A stretch of 27,574 bases of DNA from positions 157,121 through 184,694 of the forward strand of contig BFEA01000611.1 of the NCBI GenBank assembly GCA_003427395.1, in the 5' to 3' direction. Under the pieces are notes generated by a model. The model was not told the origin of the DNA. It was given only the letters and a program-made list of their open reading frames with translations, and ran no database searches. Shown here piece after piece: positions 1-11,110 of the stretch (position 1 is the first letter of the stretch; every line of letters begins with the position of its first letter). The DNA is from Chara braunii (taxonomy: Eukaryota > Streptophyta > Charophyceae > Charales > Characeae). The position numbers were made by a program, and so were the translations under genes.

Positions 1-44
<44 letters not shown>
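1..44. repeat. (GA)n microsatellite at the window edge
   Basis: An uninterrupted GA dinucleotide run fills the first 44 bases and is cut by the window edge, so its true length is unknown. Confidence 0.97.
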
Positions 45-47
<3 letters not shown>

Positions 48-380
48 CGTTCATTTCATTTCTTCGTTTTCCTTTTTTTTTTGTTTTTTTCTAGAATCGA
101 GTTCTCCCCCCCCTCTCTTTCTTTGCCTTTTTTTTTATTTATCTTTTTTTTTTTAAATGATGAGAATCTCGCTACCAGTAGCGGGAGCCTCGGCAAGGCT
201 CGGCATACCGGTAGCAAGAGGCTCGGACTTGATAGCTGGAAACGGTACTTGTGGTTTAGTGTTGAAAGGCGGCTACTTGCACTGATTACATGGCGTCAAG
301 ATGAAGATGTAAACCTGCAGTAGGGGCTGTCTGAGTGGGATCCTCCGGAATAGGATTGCCTGTGGCCCACCGTAATACAA
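45..380. other. T-rich leader without a recognised gene
   Basis: Bases 60-155 are dominated by runs of T and C. A short open frame (to about 320) follows but resembles nothing I know. It could be the 5' untranslated end of the LINE downstream or simply flanking DNA. I cannot place the element's 5' boundary. Confidence 0.4.
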
Positions 381-424
381 AATTATATTAGCGACCCTAG
401 TTCATGACAAAAGTAATGGAATGA

Positions 425-1909
425 CGGTGGACGAAGGTGGGACCAGAGGAGAGAAGAGAACAGCTGATGAGAGATTTCTATTGGGTGGAACTGCGCCATA
501 TCCCAATAGAAATACAGGCAGCTTTTATCCATGATTTCGGACATCAGTACAAAATTGTGGATTTCATAGACCCGTTGCCTCTTCATGTCACCAAACGCGA
601 CAATTACTTGATGATTGCGCTTGACTTGCCAAAAGATCAACCATTCTCATTAGATGACACAATTCCATTCAAGTTGGGAGGTAGAATTTACCAAATTCAC
701 ACATCGCATAAATTTTGACCATGGTGCTTCAAATGCAGAGCCTACGGTCATCTCACGTCTGAATTCGCATGTCCACAACACCCACAACATGCTCTCTTTG
801 TTGAGCAAATGCTAAAAAATGATCCGCAAAGGCCTCATCGCTGGATTCCGGCACTGCCGGGGCATGAAGGATGGGTGCACAATGATGATCTCAATCAGAT
901 GGGCCAACTGATTGGATGAATTTGGGATGGCAGGGGTGATCTTAGAAGGACTCCCAGACCCCCGGCAAAGTGGTTACCTCCTCACCACTCACATCCTAGT
1001 CAGCAACATCAGGTGCAGAATTCTCCTCAGTCGCAATCCGGTAGAGGAGGGCAATCACAACAATCTCAACAGTCTCAGAACCCCCATCAGTCCCCGTCTC
1101 AACAACCCCATCAGTCGAATCAGACCCAAAAGGCACACTCCAGCAAGGGAGTTAAGCCTACAGAAACAACAGTAACAGTTAGAACTGCTGGAGACTCGGG
1201 AAAAGTTGGAACTGCTGGGAGGTCAGGATCAAAAGAGAATAGGGTTGTAAAAGAGCTACCTCCAAGCAGCCCCAAAGGACCGAACGACTTAGTTCAGCGA
1301 CTGCAGCATAGTATAAGAGGAGTAAGAGATGCAGGTGATGCTCAGGCTAGGGGGAATGTGAAGACACTTGGCCCATCACCTTCCTCTTATATGCCAAAGA
1401 ATAACCAGTCTTTTACCACGGAGTGGAGAGAGGTAAAGCAAAAGGGAGCTGACAAGTGGATAAGCACCCCCTTACAATCGAATCAATCAAAACAGCCTCT
1501 ATTACAGGCAGGCAATGAGCTAAACATGGGTAATGAATCCAGTATGTCCCCCACAGACGAAGAGGGGGGCTCAACCGAGGAACAGTCTGGGTGTGTCACA
1601 GAGGATATGGAAATAGACCTCCTCAAAAAAAAATTTGATACAGTCTCAATGGAAGTGGAAAAGACCCCGATGGCTGCCTCACTCTTCACACCTATGATCA
1701 CTGAAAGGAATGGCATGGAACCAGTGTCGGATTTATATACAGAACTGTCCAAACTGGCTGAATGGTTGGTACCGAACCTCATAACCATGTATCCTGATTT
1801 GAAAGATACAGTATGGCAACAAATTAACTGTGAACTAATGCCCGTCCTGGTAAACAGTGAAAGCCTGAAGATGGTTCTGCAATATGGTCCCCAACCAGAT
1901 ACAAATTAG
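425..1909 (+). pseudogene. LINE ORF1, gag-like nucleic-acid-binding protein (broken)
   Basis: The frame is open from 425 to 1909 apart from in-frame TGA codons at 716-718 and 917-919. No ATG was found upstream, so the start is lost. Residues 10-95 (WVELRHIPIEI, IDPLPLHVTKRDNYLMIALD) resemble the C-terminal half of the plant DUF4283 domain. They are followed directly by a CCHC zinc knuckle (PWCFKCRAYGHL...C, at 719-780), the usual order in plant LINE and gag-like proteins. The spacing after the histidine (six residues before the last cysteine) is two longer than the common CX2CX4HX4C, so the knuckle may be damaged. A Q/S/P-rich linker (1010-1140) and an acidic C-terminal part follow. The expected role is binding element RNA in the RNP particle. 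Confidence 0.75.
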
Positions 1910-2642
1910 GCAAAGATCTGTGATAAACTCCTGGGAATAGTATCTATGCGTTTTAATCCGTTGCAGTGGGCTCGAGATATCCCAACCATGAGCTCTCGGC
2001 AGCCCAACCAAAATCAGATGAGGAACCTGCAGACAGAGAGTGGAGATGAGCAGTTTATGTGTGGCCTGCCGAAGAACAGGAAAAGCCTGAAAATAATCAA
2101 AGAGCTCGCCAGAAAAAGAAGAGAGATGGATCCTGGAAAACACATAAAGAAGGAAACACAGAAAGAAACTGGGAATGAAAAAAAGAAATATTGGCATTCA
2201 TATATACCTGGGAAATCTGGTTTGCAGAAACCCAAAGCGCCAGAAGAAACTCAACCATTATGCGCTCACCCCCCCCAAAAGAGCGAAGCCTAAAGGCTGC
2301 AAGAAGTTCAACAAAATGAATAGAAACAAATTTGTAAATGCACAAACTCATAGTTTGAAAACCAATCTGACCAATCAAGAGCTGCCACGTCAGATGGGTC
2401 AGATTGGGATAGTAGGTCAAAACGGAATACCTACTATAGCACAAGGGGAAGGAACTGTGCAGGAGAATTATCAGGTAATGACCTCTACGTCACAAGCCAG
2501 ACGACCGAGCGACCAGATCCTACCCCCAGCTACTCTTGAACCAAACTTAATCCTTGCGAAGGACTCGGGAACAAGGACCACTTATCAGAAAGGGCAACAA
2601 AGCAACTCAGTGGATAAGCTTCTCGTACTATCAAAAAGCTAG
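1910..2642 (+). pseudogene. Probable continuation of LINE ORF1, basic region
   Basis: After the TAG at 1907-1909 the same frame stays open to 2293 (ARKRREMDPGKHIKKETQKE), giving a lysine/arginine-rich, probably nucleic-acid-binding stretch. A run of eight C near 2269-2276 coincides with a change to another frame, which continues the basic character (PPKRAKPKGCKKFNKMNR) to a TAG at 2640-2642. The C-run is the likely frameshift site. It is unclear whether this was once joined to the zinc-knuckle ORF or is a separate ORF. No catalytic motif was seen. Confidence 0.5.
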
Positions 2643-2710
2643 ATGACAAGGAAAGAAATGGTTATGAGTCAGCTGCCATACTGGTACACTCAAGGAATGC
2701 TGGAGGAAAA

Positions 2711-3679
2711 ATGGCGGAGGAAAATAACCAATTCAAGGACCCCTTTCCCCAGGATTGGCGGTCTGATGACTCCCCTGAACCCCGAAGAATAAAGAACGTG
2801 GTAAAGACACATGACCTGAAAGAAGTGGTATCAGAGCTCATTAGGAAACGAAAATTCTTTCTTCTCACTCAAACTCAATTGGACCCTACAGTAACTCCTC
2901 TAACTCACATAGTACAAAGCGAAAGGCATCCAGTTGAGTCAGAGGACTGTGAGGGAGGGGTGAGCAAAAAGATCTTATCTTTGTCTCAAACAAAACCAGT
3001 GAGTGAAGGGGTTTCATCTCAATCTCAACTAGAACTACCTCAAGGGGATATTGACCTCACGGAGGATCTTCTACCTGAAGAGGAGGGAAAGATGGTACTG
3101 GGTGGTGGGAGTGGATTCCCCATATCCCCACCTTCCTCTGAGCTTACCAGCAAGCGTGAGAAGTTGCGACAGCGTTTGGAAAAAATGCAGGGCATTTCTC
3201 CACCGATACAAGCAGGTATAGTGATCCTCCCTGTCCGCTTCAAGGAAGGCACTTGGGAAGTAGGACTTTATGAACCCCCGAGCGCTCTTTACGGAGAGGT
3301 AACAATCCAGGGTACCAAATCTTCATTCCTTTCTCTTTCAACTATCACTGGGGGAATCGCAGGTGAATCTCTTATTAAAGGGGATATCTTGAAATGCATA
3401 AAAGAACACCTCCCTCCAGGTGGAGTAGCCACCCTCACTATTGCTAAAGGTGCACGTAGATTGGCAGGAGGGGATGTCTATCTCAAATATGAAACTACCA
3501 AACAGGCAAACTTACGATGGTTTGAAAATGATACTTTGAAGGAATTGCAAATGCTGAAACTCAAAGCTAGCAAGTTTTGGTCTGAGGGAGACACAGGGGC
3601 CATTCTTCTTCGACTCCTACTCCATGGTGCACTTGAGGCCGGTGGAATCTTGGATATTTGGAAGTGGGTGGATCTATGA
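2711..3679 (+). CDS. Uninterrupted LINE middle ORF, function unknown (322 aa)
   Basis: A 322-codon ORF with an ATG at 2711, lying between the gag-like ORF and the endonuclease ORF; the frame is open from 2618, so the start could be earlier. I recognise no domain. The N-terminal 150 residues are charged and low in complexity, with an acidic run (DLTEDLLPEEEG). Residues 150-322 look like a folded domain with glycine-rich turns (TITGGIAGESLIKGDIL, IAKGARRLAGGD). It ends 58 bp before ORF2 and shares its frame. It is notable because the ORFs on both sides carry several stops while this one has none over nearly 1 kb. It could be the C-terminal part of a very long ORF1 (425-3679 would be over 1000 codons) or an extra LINE protein. 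Confidence 0.55.
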   Translation: MAEENNQFKDPFPQDWRSDDSPEPRRIKNVVKTHDLKEVVSELIRKRKFFLLTQTQLDPTVTPLTHIVQSERHPVESEDCEGGVSKKILSLSQTKPVSEGVSSQSQLELPQGDIDLTEDLLPEEEGKMVLGGGSGFPISPPSSELTSKREKLRQRLEKMQGISPPIQAGIVILPVRFKEGTWEVGLYEPPSALYGEVTIQGTKSSFLSLSTITGGIAGESLIKGDILKCIKEHLPPGGVATLTIAKGARRLAGGDVYLKYETTKQANLRWFENDTLKELQMLKLKASKFWSEGDTGAILLRLLLHGALEAGGILDIWKWVDL

Positions 3680-3736
3680 GAAATCACTTTTAGAAGGGGA
3701 AAACGATAGTGATCTCTGTGACCCTTTTATTTAAAG

Positions 3737-4597
3737 ATGGAAGATATAAAGAAGATAGATGCACTGTATAATAAGGACAAAGACTGGAAGCTAGCAAGGA
3801 GAAGTGCAAACATAGACCTACGATCCATTAATGTCAACGGACTTACGTCAGTCAATCCCAATAAAAAACAAGCTATCTATGACCAACTGAAAGGTATAGA
3901 TGGAAGGCAATGGCCGAATATGATCTGCATTCAAGAAACCCACCTCATGGATACAGAAGCCCACAACCATCACCACAAAAACATTTGGTCTCACAAAACT
4001 TATAGAGCCCACGCCCCTAAGGCAGGAACTGTTGGTGTAGCAATTTGGATTTCATCGTTATCTAAAGTGGAAGTCCTTAATTGGGAGGTAGATTCAATAG
4101 AAAGAAGATGGGTATATATTCTAGCAATGCTGGAGATTGAAGTCGTTAGCATCTTATTTGTGTATGGGCCAAATGATATTAGGGACCGTAAAACTTTCTT
4201 TGAGAATATTTTATCACGCCTCCCAGTTGGAATTTAAGTAATTATAGCAAGGGACTTCAATGCTGCACCGGATCGGAAACTGGATAGATGAAATATTCTT
4301 TCCTCATGTCCAGCTTATGTGGAAAATGATGAACTAATAATAGATAACTTATGTCGATCTCTAAATCAACTTGATTCATATAGAAGACTTCATCCTACCA
4401 AAACATTTACCTGCTTTAGGAAGGGTCATTCAGGACAGAGTACAAAATCTCGTATAGATCTAATCCTGGTGGCTGAGGAGTTAGAAGGAGCCTTACAAGT
4501 AGCAGAGATGTTCCCCAAGAGTCTTTTCCCTGGTTTGAATCATGCTATGTATGTAGCCATGTTTTTCTTCAGAAATAAACCGGACCAAGGAAAATGA
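3737..4597 (+). pseudogene. LINE ORF2 N-terminus, AP-like endonuclease domain
   Basis: This is the exonuclease-endonuclease-phosphatase type domain that nicks target DNA for reverse transcription in L1 elements. Family motifs appear in order in one frame: SINVNGL near residue 30, CIQETHL (about 3926), VYGPN (about 4160), ARDFNAA (about 4248, usually GDFN), SRIDLILV (about 4448) and GLNHAM (about 4531, where the family usually has S-D-H). The last motif has kept the histidine, but the aspartate position reads N, so catalysis may have been lost even before the stops. In-frame stops lie at 4235-4237 (TAA), 4289-4291 (TGA) and 4595-4597 (TGA). The ATG at 3737 is the first in frame and precedes the motifs by a normal distance. 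Confidence 0.85.
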
Positions 4598-5318
4598 TAC
4601 TACAAACTTAACACCTCCCATCTCAAAATGGAATGCTTCATAAGTTATCTTCGTGATGTGCGAAAATTCTCGAAGGAACAAAAGGATATCATCAACAATG
4701 ACATAATATGGTTCAACAACGGTCTAGCATTCCTAGGTCGTAAATGCAATGAATATTCAAAAATGTTAGCATCACAAAGACACTCAAAGGAAACGCAACT
4801 CCAAAAGCGAATTCAATAACTTTAACATCTAGAGACGGAGTCACAAGATCTAGAGATCCTAGAACATTAAGCTAATGAGCTACTGGACCTTGAAAAGAAA
4901 CTATTAACACAGATGAAATACAGATTGCAAGAGATGAGATGTTTTCCTTCAGAAAGAAACTGGACCAAGGAAAATTATACTACAAACTTAACACCTCCCA
5001 TCTCAAAATGAAATGCTTCATAAGTTATCTTCGTGATGCGCGAAAATTCTGGAAGGAACAAAAGGATATCATCAACAATGATATAATATGGTTCAACAAC
5101 GGTCTAGCATTCCTAGGTCGTAAATGCAATGAATATTCAAAAATGTTAGCATAACAAAGACACTCAAAAGAAACGCAACTCCAAAAGCGAATTAAATAAC
5201 TTTAACATCTAGAGACGGAGTCACAAGATCTAGAGATCCTAGAACATTAAGCTAATGAGCTACTGGACCTTGAAAAGAAACTATTAACACAGATGAAATA
5301 CAGATTGCAAGGGATGAG
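4559..5318 (+). repeat. 380-bp tandem duplication inside LINE ORF2
   Basis: Copy 1 is 4559-4938 and copy 2 is 4939-5318, each exactly 380 bp with no net indel. I counted 12 substitutions, about 97% identity. It encodes the region just after the endonuclease (FISYLRD.RKF.KEQKDIIN). Copy 1 has TGA where copy 2 has TTA, and copy 2 has TAA where copy 1 has TCA, so the copies have decayed separately. Because 380 is not a multiple of three, downstream ORF2 lies in a different phase from upstream ORF2. Confidence 0.97.
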
Positions 5319-6485
5319 AATCATGGGCAAACTTATATGTCACCAGATACAAAGATATATGGATGTGTGATTCTTCGCAATGGCCAAGGCAAGAACAGGA
5401 AGAACTGTAATTGAGGCATTGGCTGATCATAGAAACAGGGAAGCACCATGGGTCACCTCGACTGCGGTATGCACCAAACTGGCAAGAGATTTCTTCAAAG
5501 ATCTATTCACTTCAGAAAATAGTGATATCCCAATGAACCAACGAATTCAAGATATAAATGAATTTTTAATTTCACTCAACAAGAAGTTGATTGAGGAACA
5601 AAAGACAATGATAGATAAATCCCTCACGAAAGAAGAGATATGGACAACACTAATGCTCATGGAAGAGGAAAAAACCCTAGGAATAGATGGACTACCCAAA
5701 GAATTCTGGGAATCCCTCTGGGACTCTCTCTCACAAGACCTCATAGATTATCTCAAGGCAGTCTGGACCTCAGGAGAAATAGGTGAAATTGTGGGACAAG
5801 GAGTACTAACGCTTCTATACAAAAAAGAGGAAAAAACGAATATAAGGAACTATCGTTCTATCACGCTTTTCACAGTAGTTTATAAATTGATAGCTAAGGC
5901 ATTAACTGACCACCTCACTAAAGTTATTGCAGATATCATTCATCCTGCCCAGTCCGGCTTTATCACTGGAAGGAATATACAGGACAACGTTCTTCTAATC
6001 AGTGAGCTGGTTAGGCTTACTCGTCAATCTAAATTGAATGCAAATCTTTATCGACTTTGAAAAAACATATGATCATGTGGATTTGTTATTTCTGGATAAA
6101 TGCTTAGAAAAAATTAACTTTGGTCATAGCTTCAGGAGATGGATCCAGATACTGCATCAGAATGCAACCACTCGATTAATGGTTAATGGAAACTTGGCCT
6201 CCCCATCCCCTTACATCGATCAGTAAGGCAAGGAGATTCAATTGTTCCCTTTTATTTGTGATAATCATGGAGGCATTAGCAGCAAACCTGAGACACCATA
6301 AGAACATCAAACGTCTTCAAATAACCTCTATTCCTGAGGACGTCATCCCGGTCTGTTCTCTGTTTGCAGATGACTTATCTCTCATGGTGGAAACATCCCA
6401 AGAGAACCTAGTAGAAATCCAAAGGATGATGAGTAAATTTTATCGTCTTTCAGATATAAAAGTCAACTGGGTAGCAAAACATTAG
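5319..6485 (+). pseudogene. LINE ORF2 reverse transcriptase, fingers and palm
   Basis: This is the reverse transcriptase core. The first frame (5380-6060) carries the linker (ARDFFKDLF), the LTLLYKKEEK...NYRSITL finger motif and the HPAQSGFITGRNIQDN motif. A frame change near 6045 leads to FIDFEKTYDHVD, the motif A region with its aspartate (canonical F-D-x-A-Y/F-D). Another near 6190-6230 crosses VRQGDS (6224-6240, the RQGDPLSP-type motif), and a third frame has VCSLFADDL (6351-6377), the FADD form of the YADD catalytic box. The catalytic aspartates are therefore still visible, but the reading frame is broken in at least three places. It ends at the TAG at 6483-6485. Confidence 0.9.
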
Positions 6486-7742
6486 GATGGTGGATCCATT
6501 ATCAAGGCGCCAGACCCCTTGAACAACCCCGAGTCAAATGGTTGTCTACAGACTCTCCTATTAGAGTATTGGGGATATCTCTCTCTGCAGATAGAAAACC
6601 AAAAACAAACAATGAGTGGATTAACCAACCAGCACTTACCAAGTTGGAACTGTGGAAAAATAAGCATGCTTCACTAATGGGTCGTGCTTTAGCCATTAAC
6701 AATATTGTTCTTGCTTCCATTTGGTATAAATCAGCAATATGGGCAATGGACAAGGCAACTCTCAAGATATTCCAACAACAACTATCTGCCTTCCTATGGA
6801 GGGGTAACCATGAGTTCAAAAATGTAATTAGTAGAGTAGCATGGCAATCAGTTATCCAGCCCAAGACTAGGGGAGGATTGGGGATTATTGACCCGACTAC
6901 TCAAACCATGGCTCTATCTATCCAATGGAATAAACGGTTGTTTTTTAATCCCCAAATCCCCTGCTCGGCTTTAGCATGGGAACAAATCAAATGATTAACC
7001 CCCTCTACACCTGAGGGCATTGACCCGTTGATGTGGTTAGAGAACCGCACCTGGAATTTGCCTAGAGGATCCGTAAAGTTACCTCAGATCAAATGCTCTC
7101 AGATAGACAAGCTGCAAGAAATGATCTATGCAATGATCCTTTTTGGGTCACACTTCTCCAAACATGGAGGAGACACTCACTGCCTGACAAGCTCTCCCCT
7201 GAAAGATGGGAAGAGGTGTGTCAGCAACCCCTCTTTGATAACAGATGGATTAGGGATGCTCAAGGGTACATACTTCAATGTATGGATTCGTCGTGAAAGG
7301 GTTGGGTTAGAAAAGGGATCATAAGGATAAATGATATATGGAATATTGAAACAAATGATTGGATTAAACCATCCATCTTGCAAGAGCACCTCCGTTACTG
7401 TCACCACTTAAAAGAGGCCCTGGAAATAATCATTGATTTAATCCCACTGGAATGGGTCAGAATCCTTAGAAGAGGACCCAAATTAGAGATTAATGACTGA
7501 GTAACAATCAGAGATCAGCCCCAAGTGGTTGGTTCTATCATAGACAAATATACGAATGGGGACATCCTCTTGGAACTTTATGATCTGGCACAAGATAACT
7601 TTATCTGCCTGAACAGGCAAGATCATATCAAGTGGGTCCAAGATTTTCAAATTTTTAAAACCAGAGTAATAAAAATAAAGGATCAATGACTGGTCTTCAA
7701 GCTTGATACTCCCATCTCACAATTGGCACTAGATCCTGCTAA
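6486..7742 (+). pseudogene. LINE ORF2 thumb and connection region
   Basis: The frame at 6542-6994 reads VLGISLSADRKP..., then LMGRALAINNIVLASIWY and FLWRGN...VAWQSVIQPKTRGGLGIID, the sequence typical of plant LINE ORF2 just after the palm (the 'W..V..PK..GGLGI' signature). A stop at 6992-6994 and a frame change near 7090 follow. The frame then continues (LQTWRRHSLPDKLSPERWEEV, DNRWIRDAQGYI) with stops at 7294-7296, 7498-7500 and 7687-7689, up to about 7790. No catalytic residues are expected here. The region links the polymerase to the C-terminal zinc domain. Confidence 0.8.
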
Positions 7743-8473
7743 TTGGATTTGGGATTCACCAATGAAAAACAACAGATCTACAAATTTAAAGGTAATAGAA
7801 CATACCAAAGGGATCTCCAAAGTTTAACAGTGAAGTCCACCTACCGAATGTTAAGAATAAGAATTAACCTAAAGGATAGAGTATCTGCCAGGTGGATGAA
7901 ACACCTCAATCTCAGCAGAGAAGAGGTCAGACCGATAAAATGGTTCAGGTTAACGAAGTCAAAACCAGCAAAGGTAACGTCACTTCAATGGCAAATTGAA
8001 CATAGGTGCCTTCCCACTAATGATTGGCTGATAGACAGATCTTCTTTAGAACAAAAAGGAATTGCCTCACGATGGTGTAGATTTTGTAAATTTGCCTTCC
8101 CTAGTAGATTAATCCCTGAAACCATAGTGCATGTATTCATGCAATGCCCTGGTGCAATATGGCTTTGGAGATGGTGGGACCGAATATGGAGTCAGCTACA
8201 TGCACCCACCCATAACCTTGGGGCTGGAAATCCATTCTCCTGAGATCATGAGCTCTAGAGCCAAAAGATGACTTCACACAAAACCTCTTCACTATTGGGA
8301 GGAGGACGGTAGTGTGGGCCATATGGCTAAGAAGATGCACCTATGAGATGGAGGGGGTCAGGTTAGATGGCCCAGAATTCACTGAAATAAGAAAACAACA
8401 GACTCAAACAAAAATATTAACAATATGGGAACATACAAAGGGAAAAATACAACACTTATCTTCTAAATTATAG
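7743..8473 (+). pseudogene. LINE ORF2 C-terminus, zf-RVT zinc-binding domain
   Basis: The frame at 7743-8243 reads YKFKGNRTYQRDLQSLTVKS, then PAKVTSLQWQIEHRCLPTND, WCRFCKFA and ETIVHVFMQCPGAIWLWRWW. This matches the plant zf-RVT (reverse transcriptase zinc-binding) layout with a CX2C pair and a later HX4C pair, all kept. After a TGA at 8241-8243, a frame from about 8290 continues (TVVWAIWLRRCTYEMEGVRL) to the TAG at 8471-8473, resembling the usual W-x-I-W-x-x-R end of LINE ORF2. Allowing for the 380-bp duplication, ORF2 would be about 1450 codons, in the plant L1 range. Confidence 0.85.
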
Positions 8474-8607
8474 ATTCTCCAACACATCAAATAATTCAGT
8501 CACAACTGGCTTGGAGGAAACCAGGGAAAGAAGTTGGGTGAAATTAAGTGGGATGAGGACAAGGGTGGGGAAAATAAAAAAATAAACAGAGATTATAAGT
8601 TGATTTT

Positions 8608-8997
8608 TGCTGATTGGTCAGTGGGGACTGGGCTACCTGTTTTTAATTTATCACAAACTAATATATAAGTAAATCTTGTAGATGTTGTTTGATGTTGGGG
8701 TTGGGTAGATCTAGAGTACCAGCGTACTAGGGCAATCTAAGAGGAACGATTTGGATCATATTCGATTTTTTCTACCTTACCCGTCAACGAAGTGTTATGT
8801 TGAAAGTCAATTCTTCGCTGCAATCGTTTTGCGTGGGAGCCTCTATGGAAAACGGTGATACGACCTGTGGAATTTCGTCCAGCAGATGCCTTTTTGTAAC
8901 TAAAAGTTAATTGTTTGAGTAGTTTTTTTTTCCAGCAACTGTTTTTCATACAGCTTCGCTCCGCTCCCGAATCATTTTTGTGCTGATTGGTCAGTGG
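8608..8997. repeat. 17-bp direct repeat pair, 373 bp apart
   Basis: TGCTGATTGGTCAGTGG occurs at 8608-8624 and again at 8981-8997. It is too far apart to be a target-site duplication of a short insertion unless the 356 bp between is itself an insert; I saw no terminal repeats to support that. Confidence 0.8.
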
Positions 8998-9517
8998 TTG
9001 ACCTTTTAATTCCCCTGCTTCCTGCTGCAAACTTTCCAGACCCTTTCCCCCATCTCCAATGGCCGTGGTCTCAATATCCTGGTTCGAGTATGATTAATCT
9101 GCAAAATAGATCCGCAAAATCAAGGACCAGATGATGACTAATCGTTGTGTAGTAGGTGAAGATCAGAGCCAGTTGCAAAACTTTTCTTCTAGCGCCCGGA
9201 AATGGGTGAAGAGGCTGCTGCCCCACATGATTGCAGTTACTGTTTTTATTCCTCAGGAGTGAGTCTGTCTAAATCAGCCTCTAGTGTGCTTGCTCAATCA
9301 ATCCCCTGGTTACCCAAGGTAATCAATGCTGGCAGGCAATAACCCTCTCGTCCATTACAGTCCAAATTTCAATTGCCCAATCATGTTTTGTTTTGTATTT
9401 GGGACGCTGGACCCATTTTCTAGCAGGTGATGCTCCCCACCAATAGATGGATCCACTCCTCGGGTGCTAGTGGTGTCTGCTCTCATCAGCACCACTAACA
9501 CTAGTAGGGAAGTTGTT

Positions 9518-9542
9518 AAAAAAATAAAAATAAAAATAAAAA
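9518..9542. repeat. A-rich (AAAAAT)n tract
   Basis: Runs of four to eight A are separated by single T. It may be the remnant of a poly(A) tail, but no retro-element body was identified upstream. Confidence 0.8.
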
Positions 9543-9789
9543 GGTCGTTTACAACCCCTTAACAACTACAGAGGGATCTAGCTCATGACCGAGATGAGGT
9601 AATGGATGATTGGACAGTAGACCACACTGATGACAGCAGCTAGGATCCCAATAGATTGGCGACCAATCAAATGACGTTCATAATAGCCACAATAACAGCA
9701 TCACTAGGTAGGTAACCTGGGGTTCTAGAGGGGCTGTCATAAGGATATACCGTGGCTAGGGAGGGGCCATTAGACACTGCCCGTGATAT

Positions 9790-10889
9790 CTAGGCTACAG
9801 TTTGACTCATATTTTGGGGGCCCAGGCCATAACAACAATGCTGATCGGCGCAGGCACAAAGAGTCTGAACCCCCTCAGGAAGGCCCGTAGTCGTACGTTC
9901 ACACCTAGCTCCCGAAGTACGCGTGCAATTTGGCTTGCGTGGCGTCCGCTTCAACAAGGGCTGAGTGGGGAAGTAGAGGTTCCCCCGCTCAGCCCGGGTG
10001 CCTGTAACCGCTGTTTGGTTAGTGGTCAGGTCACCTAGCCGAGTGGTCCACACTAAGGTAAGACAGAGGGGGTAGGGTTGCACCGGGTTAATTGATCAAA
10101 GGAAAGGTGGATGGGGGTCTTCTGAGGGGGGTTACACTTTAAAAAAAAAAGGCAATAAAAAAAAAACACAATAATACGATTAAGTTCAAAAAGAAAATTG
10201 AAAAAAATGTAAACCTGCCAAAGTCATGTCATAGCAGCAGCAGCCCCACATTCAAAAATAGAAGATCTTGCGAATAATTGTCCTACGACGAAAAGGTAGA
10301 GAAGGAACGGGGGAGGGCGGAAGTGCTAGGTTTTCTGTGGTGGGTTAAAAACTGTCATATGGCGCCAGCCCCGCATTCATCATCGCATACATTTTCTGCA
10401 CTTGAAAGGTCTTGGGTGTATACGGGGTCTTGCTGGGCTTCCATGTGTCTCCAGCAGTGCTCGCAGAGTGCGGAGTCCGAGGAGGACGCCGTCAGCCAAG
10501 TGCCCTCGCTGGATACACCGCTGTCCCTACAACCGATGCACAAGTGGTTAACAGGGACCCCCACTTTTCAGCCCTGGGTAACAATGAATGATCCTGAAAT
10601 TAGGGTTTCGGGGTCAAATTTTGTGTTTTTTTGAAACTTTTTTTTTTGCCTGTTTTTGTTTTAGGACAAGCTTGCTGTGTATCAAATTTGGTGTCATTTG
10701 GGTATTTAAAATTTGTGCATCCTGAAAATCCTAAAATTTTGATGTGAAAAATGGGGGGTGGTTAACCTTTTCTCCACAAGTGAGGACTTTTATCCTCGCA
10801 TGTTGTTGGGGCACTGAGGGTGATGTTTTGCTGCGGGAAAAAGAAAAGAATGATAAATCATTCCCGTAATGGGTGTAGGTCAGGTGCGT
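9790..10889. other. Non-coding stretch with poly(A) tracts
   Basis: No recognised gene. Poly(A) tracts lie at 10141-10150 and 10157-10166. A GC-richer island (10370-10560) holds a 69-codon minus-strand frame with two CxxC pairs (CIGC, CEHC) but no family match. A GTTAACC-containing motif shared with 11298-11450 occurs near 10541-10575 on the minus strand. Confidence 0.4.
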
Positions 10890-11110
10890 CATGGAGACAA
10901 AATTGTCAAGATAAATCTATAAGTAGTGTACACCAAATGACTAGCTACAAAAAAAAAACATATAAAACTGCAAGGCAAAACTGCACTGTCATGCAGATTT
11001 CATGGAGACAAAATGGTCAAGAGAAATCTATAAGTAGTGTACACCATATAACTAACTACAAAAAAAAACATATAAAACTGCAAGGCAAAACTGCACTTTC
11101 ATGCAGATTT
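10890..11110 (+). repeat. 111-bp tandem duplication
   Basis: Copy 1 is 10890-11000 (111 bp) and copy 2 is 11001-11110 (110 bp). Both run from CATGGAGACAAAA to CATGCAGATTT. I counted about six substitutions, and the length difference is one A in an internal run (10 versus 9). The flanks do not continue the repeat. Confidence 0.95.

Larger units (their letters stand above)
381..8473 (+). mobile_element. Decayed plant L1-type LINE retrotransposon
   Basis: One + strand non-LTR element can be followed for about 8 kb. It has a gag-like ORF1 with a zinc knuckle, a middle ORF, then an ORF2 with endonuclease, reverse transcriptase and a C-terminal zf-RVT zinc region, in the order expected for plant L1 LINEs. 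Stop codons and frame changes occur throughout, so it is not autonomous. I saw no clear poly(A) tail and no target-site duplication, so both ends are approximate; an A-rich patch at 8573-8590 is a possible 3' end. The N-terminal part expected in a gag-like ORF1 is missing or unrecognisable, suggesting 5' damage. Confidence 0.9.
8474..9789. other. Non-coding stretch, probably LINE 3' region and flank
   Basis: No ORF with recognisable content. The first 100-200 bases are A-rich and may be the LINE 3' untranslated region. A 17-bp exact direct repeat (TGCTGATTGGTCAGTGG) lies at 8608-8624 and 8981-8997. An (AAAAAT)-like run lies at 9518-9542. Nothing else is supported. Confidence 0.5.

Noticed and set aside
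4628-5154. Two similar small ORFs that might be a duplicated gene pair
   Set aside because: They are parts of LINE ORF2 within the 380-bp tandem duplication.
9040-9110. Possible tRNA (GGTTCGAGT, B-box like)
   Set aside because: No acceptor stem, anticodon arm or A-box at the right spacing.
10355-10564. Minus-strand 69-aa frame with two CxxC pairs, resembling a small zinc protein
   Set aside because: Short, starts from a non-ATG codon after a stop, has no family match, and its upstream part overlaps the dispersed GTTAACC motif.
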